A stretch of DNA of 55,489 nucleotides from Actinomycetes bacterium (GTDB taxonomy: Bacteria; Actinomycetota; Actinomycetes; Actinomycetales; Actinomycetaceae), in the NCBI GenBank assembly GCA_023387755.1, contig JAEWHO010000017.1, positions 1 to 55,489 of the forward strand, read 5' to 3'. The first letter of the stretch is position 1. Every line of letters begins with the position of its first letter. The translations under genes and the position numbers were made by a program. The notes under the pieces were generated by a model. It made no database searches and was not told the DNA's origin. It was given only the letters and a program-made list of their open reading frames with translations. Of the stretch, positions 48,873 through 55,489 are shown piece after piece.

Positions 48873-50110
48873 AATTGTTGCAGCTGGGCAGCGTAACCGT
48901 AGGCACCCCGGTTATTCTCGCGCCCATGGCCGGGGTGACGACGCCGCCGTTTCGGCGGCTCTGCCGTGAAGCCGGGCAGGCGGGACTCCCCGCCGCTCCC
49001 TCTAGCACCCCATGCCCGCCTGGCTCGAGCTCATCCACGAGGAATAACGTCCTCTATGCACCCGCCGGTCTGTACGTGACCGAGATGATTACCAGCCGGG
49101 CGCTGGTGGAACGCAATGCGGCCACATTGCTCATGGTTCAACCTGACCCCACCGATCCGGTCCGTTCCGTTCAGCTCTACGGGGTGGACCCGGCGACCGT
49201 CGGCGAGGCCGTGCGCATCCTGGTAGAAGAAGACCTCGCTGACCATATCGACCTCAACTTCGGCTGCCCCGTACCCAAGGTCACTCGCCGTGGGGGTGGG
49301 GCCGCCCTGCCGTGGAAGAGCGAGCTCTTTTCAGCCATTGTCAGCCGCGCTGTCCAGATGGCTAAGCGTTACGCTCCCGCAGGTAAGGACGTGCCCGTCA
49401 CCGTGAAAATGCGGATGGGTATTGACGATGACCACCTCACGTACCTCGACGCCGGGGAGCGGGCCCGGGCGGCCGGGGCGGCCGCAGTGTGCCTGCATGC
49501 CCGCACCGCCGCGCAACACTATGCGGGGCAGGCCCGCTGGGATGAGATCGCGGCCCTAAAAGACCATCTGGGGGATTTTCCAGTTCTCGGCAACGGAGAT
49601 ATTTGGGCGGCCGAAGATGCCCTTGCCATGATGGAATCCACCGGCTGCGACGGCGTCGTCGTCGGGCGTGGATGCCAAGGCCGGCCGTGGCTTTTTACGG
49701 ACCTGGTAGCCGCGTTTTGCGGTGTGAGTAGGCGGGTGCGGCCAGGGCTGCGTGAGGTGGCTGACGTCGTGTACCGGCACGGTGAACTCATGTGCGAATA
49801 CTTCGGCAATGAGGGCCAGGCCATGCGGGAAATGCGCAAACATATGGCCTGGTATTTCAAGGGCTACCCGGTGGGTGGGGCCCACCGCCACCGCCTGGCC
49901 CTGGTGGACTCCCTTGCCGATCTGCGTGAAAAACTCAACGAACTCGACTTGGACGCACCCTATCCCGGTGAGGCCACGGAAGGACCACGCGGACGGGCAG
50001 GCAGCTACAAGGTGCCCCACCTGCCCGAGGGGTGGTTAGACTCCCGCGAGCTCAGCCCCACCCATCAAGAAGCCTTGGCGCAGGCAGAACTCAATATCTC
50101 CGGCGGCTAG
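48869..50110 (+). CDS. dusB: tRNA-dihydrouridine synthase (DusB-like)
   Basis: A 413-residue flavoenzyme that reduces uridine to dihydrouridine in tRNA D-loops. FMN barrel motifs are VILAPMAGVTTPPFRRLCRE, LYGVDPATVGEA, HIDLNFGCPVPKVTRRGGGAAL (catalytic Cys in FGCP), CLHARTAAQHYAGQA, VLGNGDIW and GCDGVVVGRGCQGRPWLF. An insertion of roughly 30 residues (about 36-65), rich in Pro and Ser, separates LCREAG from AGLYVTEM, where most relatives have only a few residues. GTG overlaps the preceding stop (GTGA). Confidence 0.93.
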   Translation: MKLLQLGSVTVGTPVILAPMAGVTTPPFRRLCREAGQAGLPAAPSSTPCPPGSSSSTRNNVLYAPAGLYVTEMITSRALVERNAATLLMVQPDPTDPVRSVQLYGVDPATVGEAVRILVEEDLADHIDLNFGCPVPKVTRRGGGAALPWKSELFSAIVSRAVQMAKRYAPAGKDVPVTVKMRMGIDDDHLTYLDAGERARAAGAAAVCLHARTAAQHYAGQARWDEIAALKDHLGDFPVLGNGDIWAAEDALAMMESTGCDGVVVGRGCQGRPWLFTDLVAAFCGVSRRVRPGLREVADVVYRHGELMCEYFGNEGQAMREMRKHMAWYFKGYPVGGAHRHRLALVDSLADLREKLNELDLDAPYPGEATEGPRGRAGSYKVPHLPEGWLDSRELSPTHQEALAQAELNISGG

Positions 50111-50143
50111 CTGGGCCTGGCGGTGAACGTGGGCGCGGTTGTC

Positions 50144-51814
50144 TTATTCGTGGATGGCCCACACGGTAGTATCCGCGGGCACCACAGCCGCGCCCTCTGC
50201 CACCTGGCTGGACCACACCATCGGCGTCCACCCCTGCGGCAGAGGAACCTCGGCGCCGATTGCGGTCAGGCTCAACACGGGCCGGTCAGCGTGCGAGATG
50301 AAGGCGACGGCGTGGGGCCCGGCGTCGAGAAACTCCAGCTCACCCTCGCCCAGATTCCATTCCCGACGCCGCTGCAGCAGTTGGCGGTATAGCGCCAAGG
50401 GGGAGGCAGGATCGGATAGCTGCCGATCCACGGCGTACCCCTCCCAGTCAGCGGGCTGAGGCAGCCAGGTCTCACCGCTGGGGGAGAATCCGAAACCGGG
50501 GGCATCGGCCTGCCACGGTAGCGGCACTCGGCAGCCATCCCGGCCAGCCTCTGCGCCGTCGGTCCGCCAGAAGGTCGGGTCTTGGCGCACTTCGGCGGGC
50601 AGGGCAGTGTGTTCAGGCAGTCCCAGTTCTTCGCCTTGGTACAGGTAGGCGGAGCCGGGGAGGGCAAGCATCAGCTGAGTGGCCGCGCGGGCCCGGCGCA
50701 GACCCAGAGCACGGTCGGGCTGCTCATCGATCGCAGTAATCCCATTGGGGCCCTTACCGGTACGTGAAAGCCCCAGCCGGGAGGCGTGGCGGACGACGTC
50801 ATGATTCGACAACACCCAGGTGGCCGGTGCCCCGACCGCCTGGAAGGTGCGCAAAGTCTCGGCGATATTCGCACGCAGGGCAGCCGCATCCCAGGGGGTG
50901 CACAGGAAATCGAAATTAAAGGCCTGCTGCATCTCGTCCGAGCGCACGTACATGGCGAGCCGCTCCGCCGGTGCCACCCAGGCTTCCGCCACCAGCATTC
51001 GATCGCCGGGGTATTCGGCCAACACTTCATGCCAGCGGCGGTAGATCTCGTGGACGCCGTCCTGATCGAACATGGGGGCGTGCGCTCCGCCGCTACTGTC
51101 CGCCATCTGCATCTGCCCATCCCAGTTGGGAAGGGCCGGATCTTTGACGAGCCCGTGGGCCACATCCACTCGGAACCCGTCCACGCCCCGGTCCAGCCAG
51201 AACCGCAGAATCCGATCGAATTCGGCACGCACCTCAGGATGCTCCCAGTTCAGATCCGGTTGGGAGCGGTCAAACAGGTGCAGGTACCATTCGTCGTCGT
51301 TCTCCCAGGGGCTGCCGGGGGCGTCGACGCGGTCGCATACCTGGGTCCAGGCGAGGCCACCAAAAACCGACCGCCAGTTATTTGGTGGCTGCCCGTCGCT
51401 GCTAGGACGGAACCAGTAGCGGGAGCGTTCCGCACTACCGGGCCCGGCCGCGAGGGCCTGCTGAAACCAGGCATGGTCCTCGCTGGTGTGGTTGGGAACC
51501 AGATCGACGATCACCTTCAGCCCGTGGGTATGTGCCTGGTCGATCATCTCCTGGGCGTCGGCGAGGGTGCCGAAGCGGGGATCGACGTCGCAATAATCGG
51601 CGACGTCGTAGCCAGCGTCATGTTGCGGGGAGCGGTAGAAGGGCGACAGCCAGATGGCATCGACGCCGAGGTCACGCAGGTAGCCCAACCTCGAGGTCAC
51701 CCCGGCAAGGGTGCCCATAGCCCCGTCATGGGAGGCGAAAGAGCGCGGATAAATCTGATAGATCACCGCCGAATGCCACCAGGGCAGGGCAGCGTTGGGG
51801 GCCGGGGAAGGCAT
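50144..51814 (-). CDS. GH13 alpha-glucosidase
   Basis: A 556-residue cytoplasmic glycoside hydrolase family 13 enzyme cleaving alpha-glucosidic bonds in oligosaccharides (oligo-1,6-glucosidase or alpha-glucosidase type). The barrel motifs are complete: DAIWLSPFY, VIVDLVPNHTS, GFRVDVAHG with nucleophile Asp217, VAEAWV with acid Glu277, and SNHD with Asp339. It ends in a DUF3459-like beta domain. An upstream AGCAGG serves the ATG. A sequence relative lacking these residues lies 69 bp upstream on the same strand and probably in the same transcript. It converges on dusB with a 33-bp gap and no clear hairpin. Exact substrate not assignable. Confidence 0.9.
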   Translation of the reverse strand: MPSPAPNAALPWWHSAVIYQIYPRSFASHDGAMGTLAGVTSRLGYLRDLGVDAIWLSPFYRSPQHDAGYDVADYCDVDPRFGTLADAQEMIDQAHTHGLKVIVDLVPNHTSEDHAWFQQALAAGPGSAERSRYWFRPSSDGQPPNNWRSVFGGLAWTQVCDRVDAPGSPWENDDEWYLHLFDRSQPDLNWEHPEVRAEFDRILRFWLDRGVDGFRVDVAHGLVKDPALPNWDGQMQMADSSGGAHAPMFDQDGVHEIYRRWHEVLAEYPGDRMLVAEAWVAPAERLAMYVRSDEMQQAFNFDFLCTPWDAAALRANIAETLRTFQAVGAPATWVLSNHDVVRHASRLGLSRTGKGPNGITAIDEQPDRALGLRRARAATQLMLALPGSAYLYQGEELGLPEHTALPAEVRQDPTFWRTDGAEAGRDGCRVPLPWQADAPGFGFSPSGETWLPQPADWEGYAVDRQLSDPASPLALYRQLLQRRREWNLGEGELEFLDAGPHAVAFISHADRPVLSLTAIGAEVPLPQGWTPMVWSSQVAEGAAVVPADTTVWAIHE

Positions 51815-51883
51815 AGCAACCTGCTTTCATATCATGTTCTGCGGCTGCCAGGCATGACCGCTGGCGGCCGGGTACCCGCCCTA

Positions 51884-53053
51884 TTATCCATGCCACCCCT
51901 TATCTTCTGGGGCGGGTGTCCCGAAATCTGGAAGGTGGGACATGAGCGCCGTATCAGCGGGCAAGACGAGCCGCCCGTCCGCTAGGCGGCGCATATCGGC
52001 AGAGGCGTGTACCACGCTCATCTCCGCTGGCAATGTCACAGCTGCGGCAGTGGTGTTAAGAATGATGAGATGACGCCGGTTAACCAGCTGTAGCAAACTC
52101 AGTTCGGCGGTGTGTGAATCTACCCAGGCGACGGTTCCCGAACCGAGCTGGAATTCTCGGCGCAGGTGTAGTGAGCGGCGGTAGTGCTCCACCATGGATG
52201 CCGGGTTATTGTGCTGCTCGGCATGTAGGCGCTTGACCATCTGGCAGCGCTCATGCGGTTCTTGATCCAGGGACCAGTCCCGCAATCCCACTTCTTCTCC
52301 CTGTAAAAGGTATACGGCTCCCGGTAGTGCCATCACCATCAAGGCGGTGGCGCGCACACGCGCGGGTGACATGCGATCCGCCTGCCAGGATTGCCCCGAC
52401 GGACCGATGCGATACATCGCGTACGTGGTGGTCCACGCCGGGGTGGCTCCGAGTGCGTCCCGGAGCTGGAAATTTTCCGTGACGGCGGCGCGGATTGCGT
52501 CCGTTTTCCAGGGAACGTCAGTGAGCGAATCATCGCGCAGATGCCCCAGCCATTGCTCAGCCAGGTGGGCGGGTAGATCATCGGCGGTGCGCATCGCTCC
52601 AGCCAGGAGCAGGTCGTCTCCGTAATGGGCCAGCAGAGCATGGAAAGGCCCGGAATTATGGACGATTCCAGCCGCGAGTGCGGAACGCAGATCGATTCCG
52701 TCGGCCCCGGCCTCTAACCACAACTCGGCGTCGGCGAGCATCCCGTCCTGACCCCGGCTAGGGGCTAAGGAGGGGATAAGACGCAGCCCGGCGTCATGAT
52801 GAGCGGCCACTATATCGGCCGCCGTCGCGGTATCGACAGACTCAACTCCGGTGGGGAGGACGGCACCGTCGGTCCCCAAGACAACCGCTTCCGCTACACA
52901 CGCACGAGCCAAGTCTGGGCATTGTCCGGCCACGAAGGCGTATTCGTAGAGGACGGCGCTGCGCCACCACGGTTGCGGACCCCGGTCGGCAGGGTGGACG
53001 AGGGTCATGGTGAGGAGATCTCCCATGGGCACCCCCACGTTATTCGCTGTCAT
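51884..53053 (-). CDS. GH13-like pseudoenzyme (all catalytic residues replaced)
   Basis: A 389-residue intact frame that aligns with the neighbouring GH13 alpha-glucosidase but is shorter and lacks its active site. Shared landmarks: PWWRSAVLYEY near the start, WLEAGADGI against WLDRGVDGF, and ALPGAVYLLQGEEVGL against ALPGSAYLYQGEELGL. At the nucleophile position it has Arg123 instead of Asp, at the acid position Gly152 instead of Glu, and at the third site Met213 instead of Asp; PNH is also lost. The ATG at 53053 has AGGAG 5 nt upstream, so it appears expressed. A regulatory, binding or scaffold role is possible; slow decay is the alternative. Confidence 0.72.
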   Translation of the reverse strand: MTANNVGVPMGDLLTMTLVHPADRGPQPWWRSAVLYEYAFVAGQCPDLARACVAEAVVLGTDGAVLPTGVESVDTATAADIVAAHHDAGLRLIPSLAPSRGQDGMLADAELWLEAGADGIDLRSALAAGIVHNSGPFHALLAHYGDDLLLAGAMRTADDLPAHLAEQWLGHLRDDSLTDVPWKTDAIRAAVTENFQLRDALGATPAWTTTYAMYRIGPSGQSWQADRMSPARVRATALMVMALPGAVYLLQGEEVGLRDWSLDQEPHERCQMVKRLHAEQHNNPASMVEHYRRSLHLRREFQLGSGTVAWVDSHTAELSLLQLVNRRHLIILNTTAAAVTLPAEMSVVHASADMRRLADGRLVLPADTALMSHLPDFGTPAPEDKGWHG

Positions 53054-53125
53054 CCCTACTCCTGGTTGCCTGACGCTGCCTATATTGTGTCTCACGTTGG
53101 CCGTTTTCGACACTTAGACGCGGTA

Positions 53126-53137
53126 GTTAGCCTAACC
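53126..53137. promoter_or_regulatory. DtxR/IdeR-like operator core
   Basis: GTTAGCCTAACC is identical to the 12-bp centre of the iron-box consensus (TTAGGTTAGSCTAACCTAA), but the outer bases do not match. It lies 4 bp before the dgt -10 box, in the gap shared with the GH13 pseudoenzyme gene. Confidence 0.35.
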
Positions 53138-53141
53138 CCGG

Positions 53142-53147
53142 TAGGCT
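53142..53147 (+). promoter_or_regulatory. Predicted -10 box of leaderless dgt
   Basis: TAGGCT ends 6 nt before the GTG at 53154, the same box and spacing as degV. Confidence 0.5.
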
Positions 53148-53153
53148 GAGGGG

Positions 53154-54428
53154 GTGAGTGATAATCGACAGGGGATTGATCCGGCCTACAGTGAAGCCGA
53201 CCGGAGCCGGTTCCACCCGGAACCGCCGAAATCTCCTACCCGGACGGCTTTTGAACGGGACCGTGCCCGGGTTCTTCACTCTGCTGGCTTGCGTCGACTG
53301 AGCACAAAAACCCAGGTGATGGGCCCGGCTGATGATGATTTTGTTCGTAACCGTCTCACACATTCGCTGGAGGTCGCCCAGGTGGGGCGGGAACTCGGCA
53401 AGATCCTGGGGTGTAATCCCGACGTCGTAGAAACGGCCTGTCTCGTTCACGATATGGGCCATCCTCCATTCGGGCATAACGGGGAACGAGCGCTGAATGA
53501 AGTGGCCGCTTCTATCGGCGGTTTTGAAGGGAATGCGCAGACCCTGCGGCTGCTAACTCGCCTGGAAGCCAAAACCTTCGCGCAGGGGCGCTCCGTGGGG
53601 TTAAACCTCACCCGGGCAACCCTGGACGCCTCTTGTAAATACCCATGGCCTCAGGGCGGCGGTCCGGCCGCCTCTAATCCAAAAAAATTCGGTGTCTACG
53701 ACGATGATGTGGAGATTTTCACCTGGCTGAGGCAGGGCGTGGACCACCAGCGGCGCTGTATCGAGGCGCAGGTCATGGATTTGGCTGACGATATCGCCTA
53801 TAGCGTGCACGACGTCGAAGATGGAATTGCCTCGGGCCGTATCAATCCCAGCGATTTCACCACGGCGTCCACGCGCGATGCAATCGTCGCATCCGCCCGC
53901 CAATGGTACGGTCCGAGCGTTAGTGCCGACAGAATTGCCGCCGCTATCGACCGGCTGTGCGAGCAAGAATACTGGGTGCGCGAATTCCGGGGCTCCAGGC
54001 AGGATTTAGCAGCCCTGAAGAACATGACCAGCCAGGTGATCGGGCGTTTCGTCTCCCGCGTTGAGGAAGCCACTCGTACCGATTACGGGGCCGGCCGCCT
54101 GGTGCGTTATGACGCGGATCTGCATATCCCCGCCCCCACCCGGGATGAGATTCTGGCGATGAAGGGGATAGCGGTGCATTTCGTCATGGAACCGCGTGAA
54201 TATGACGCCGCCTACCTGCTGCAACGCACCCTCATATTTGACCTCGCCGATGCCCTCGTGGAGGGGCGTGGGCAGGGATTGGAACCGGCCTTCCAAGAAG
54301 ACTGGCAGAGGGCTGACAGCGACGCGCAGCGATTGCGGATCGTCGTCGACCAACTCGCCTCCCTCACCGACACCTCCGCCCACCGTATGCACGCCGCCCT
54401 GTGCGGTATGTTCTCCCAGCTCCCCTAA
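53154..54428 (+). CDS. dgt: dGTP triphosphohydrolase-like HD protein
   Basis: A 424-residue HD-domain enzyme that hydrolyses dNTPs to nucleoside and triphosphate. FERDRARVLHSAGLRRLSTKTQV, RLTHSLEVAQVGREL with the first His, and ACLVHDMGHPPFGHNGE with the HD pair define the family; DLADDIAYSVHDVEDGI supplies the last Asp. Dgt-like proteins next to dnaG are the usual actinobacterial arrangement, linking nucleotide pool control and priming. The message appears leaderless from TAGGCT, and dnaG follows 26 bp later with its own -10 box. Confidence 0.92.
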   Translation: MSDNRQGIDPAYSEADRSRFHPEPPKSPTRTAFERDRARVLHSAGLRRLSTKTQVMGPADDDFVRNRLTHSLEVAQVGRELGKILGCNPDVVETACLVHDMGHPPFGHNGERALNEVAASIGGFEGNAQTLRLLTRLEAKTFAQGRSVGLNLTRATLDASCKYPWPQGGGPAASNPKKFGVYDDDVEIFTWLRQGVDHQRRCIEAQVMDLADDIAYSVHDVEDGIASGRINPSDFTTASTRDAIVASARQWYGPSVSADRIAAAIDRLCEQEYWVREFRGSRQDLAALKNMTSQVIGRFVSRVEEATRTDYGAGRLVRYDADLHIPAPTRDEILAMKGIAVHFVMEPREYDAAYLLQRTLIFDLADALVEGRGQGLEPAFQEDWQRADSDAQRLRIVVDQLASLTDTSAHRMHAALCGMFSQLP

Positions 54429-54442
54429 GACGCCGGGAAGCC

Positions 54443-54448
54443 TACACT
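54443..54448 (+). promoter_or_regulatory. Predicted -10 box of leaderless dnaG
   Basis: TACACT ends 6 nt before the ATG at 54455. It lies within the 26-bp gap after dgt. Confidence 0.5.
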
Positions 54449-54454
54449 AGTGCC

Positions 54455-55489
54455 ATGGCGGGGATGATTAAACGCGAAGATATCGAGGCTGTGCGCGAGC
54501 GCGCCCGCATCGACGACGTCGTCTCCGAACATGTCACTCTCCGCAACGCCGGGGTCGGCTCCATGAAGGGTCTGTGCCCCTTCCATGACGAGAAAACACC
54601 CTCCTTCCATGTCCGCCCCCATATTGGGCGCTGGCACTGTTTCGGCTGTAATGAGGGCGGGGATGTCATCTCCTTCGTCCAGCGCATCCACGGGATCGGG
54701 TTCGTGGAGGCGGTCGAACACCTGGCCGACCGGGTGGGGATCCAGCTGCGCTACGAGGAAGGCAGCGGGCCGCGTGATGAGAAGCCAGGCCTGCGCCGTC
54801 GCCTCATTGCTGCTCACGAGGTGGCCGAAGCCTACTATCGCGACCAGCTGCACACCCCGGCCGCACAGGCGGCCCGCACCTTCCTTACTGAACGCGATTT
54901 CGACGCCGACGTCATCGAACAGTTTGGGATCGGGTTCGCCCCGGATAGCTGGGATAGCCTGCTGCGCGTCCTGCGGCAGCGTGGCTTCACAGAAGAAGAA
55001 ATCGCCGCTTCCGGGCTGGTCACCACCGGCACTCGCGGCCCCTATGATCGCTTCCGCGGTCGGCTTATGTGGCCGATTCGGGACGTTATCGGGTCAACGA
55101 TTGGGTTCGGAGCGCGCCGACTCAGCGACGACGATAACGGCCCCAAATACCTCAATACTCCCGAGACGCCGATCTACAAGAAATCCCAGGTTCTCTATGG
55201 TATCGACCTGGCCAAAAAGGAGATCTCCAGCCGCCGCCAGGTGGTGGTTGTGGAGGGATACACCGACGTTATGGCGGCCCATATTGCGGGCGTCCCCACG
55301 GCCGTGGCCACCTGCGGCACCGCCTTTGGTTCGGACCATGTGCGCATTGTGCGTCGCCTATTGGGGGATTTCCGGGATGCTGCCTCCGGTGTAATAGTGG
55401 GCGGGCGCTCCCAGGGCGGTGAGGTGATCTTTACTTTCGACGGCGACGCCGCGGGCCGCAAAACGGCCCAGAAAGCCATCAACGAGGAC
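54455..55489 (+). CDS. dnaG: DNA primase DnaG (partial, right edge)
   Basis: The first 345 codons of the replicative primase; the frame is open to the window end. The N-terminal zinc-binding domain reads LCPFHDEKTPSFHV and HCFGCNEGGD (CHC2 type). The catalytic core has YDRFRGRLMWPIRDVIG and FGARRL, and the Toprim domain has VVVVEGYTDVMAAHIAG with the catalytic Glu and VIFTFDGDAAGRKTA with the metal-binding Asp pair. A short insertion (DFRDAASGVIVGGRSQGG) lies between the two Toprim halves. The helicase-binding C-terminus is outside the window. Translation from ATG 54455 is supported by the TACACT box 6 nt before it. Confidence 0.95.
   Translation, partial: MAGMIKREDIEAVRERARIDDVVSEHVTLRNAGVGSMKGLCPFHDEKTPSFHVRPHIGRWHCFGCNEGGDVISFVQRIHGIGFVEAVEHLADRVGIQLRYEEGSGPRDEKPGLRRRLIAAHEVAEAYYRDQLHTPAAQAARTFLTERDFDADVIEQFGIGFAPDSWDSLLRVLRQRGFTEEEIAASGLVTTGTRGPYDRFRGRLMWPIRDVIGSTIGFGARRLSDDDNGPKYLNTPETPIYKKSQVLYGIDLAKKEISSRRQVVVVEGYTDVMAAHIAGVPTAVATCGTAFGSDHVRIVRRLLGDFRDAASGVIVGGRSQGGEVIFTFDGDAAGRKTAQKAINED

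Noticed and set aside
50786..51985. A 399-codon open frame on the plus strand across the GH13 gene
   Set aside because: It is a shadow of the alpha-glucosidase, with low-complexity and family-less translation.
1..55489. CRISPR arrays, insertion sequences, prophage or integron elements
   Set aside because: No spaced direct-repeat array, transposase, integrase or terminal inverted repeats with target duplications were found on reading both strands.

Overview
The window is a stretch of core chromosome from a moderately high-GC Gram-positive actinobacterium, most likely a member of the Actinomycetales (Actinomycetaceae-like). This rests on the gene order (leuS, comEA-comEC-holA-rpsT, lepA-trmB-hemW, hrcA-dnaJ-rsmE-phoH-ybeY-era, leuA, recO-uppS, glyS, dusB, dgt, dnaG), an LPxTG-anchored 5'-nucleotidase, a VKOR homologue, an HrcA/CIRCE heat-shock unit, and many genes whose start codon lies 6-7 nt behind a -10 box. 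Genus cannot be fixed from sequence alone. No rRNA, tRNA, CRISPR array, phage gene or transposase was recognised, and no gene-free gap exceeds 300 bp.

Layout. 1-13.6 kb: end of a wall-anchored 5'-nucleotidase, a DUF1846 protein, asparaginase, an orphan beta-propeller protein, two SPOUT RNA methyltransferases, purine nucleoside phosphorylase, a lipoprotein polysaccharide deacetylase, an aldo/keto reductase, a HAD-IIB phosphatase, then a coiled-coil membrane protein, a membrane-tethered metallophosphoesterase and VKOR. 13.6-30.6 kb: leuS, a relic of an OmpR-type response regulator, a HerA-like ATPase, degV, the comEA-comEC-holA unit, rpsT, a PemK/MazF-fold protein, lepA-trmB-hemW and a DUF3097 protein. 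30.6-38.8 kb: one tightly overlapping run hrcA-dnaJ-rsmE-phoH-ybeY-CBS protein-era-membrane hydrolase, preceded by a CIRCE operator. 38.9-42.4 kb: leuA with a leucine-codon leader peptide and alternative RNA structures, then recO-uppS. 42.4-46.1 kb: a zinc operon (minus strand) znuA-znuC-znuB-zur plus a DedA-like gene, with a Zur-like operator over the znuA promoter. 46.2-55.5 kb: glyS, a YibE/F-like protein, dusB, a GH13 alpha-glucosidase with an adjacent catalytically dead GH13 relative, dgt and the start of dnaG.

The most interesting signals are: the leuA leader, with a leaderless peptide containing Leu-Leu-Leu and two mutually exclusive helices; the GH13 pseudoenzyme that has lost all three catalytic residues but keeps an intact frame; the znuA promoter, where -10, operator and start codon are merged; a pair of 24-nt repeated dyads in the glyS leader; a 28-codon response-regulator remnant trapped between terminators; and recurrent hairpins sharing the stem TGGGGGCGG. 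I did not find one clearly new multi-gene system; the strongest candidates for undescribed biology are the GH13 pair and the regulatory leaders.
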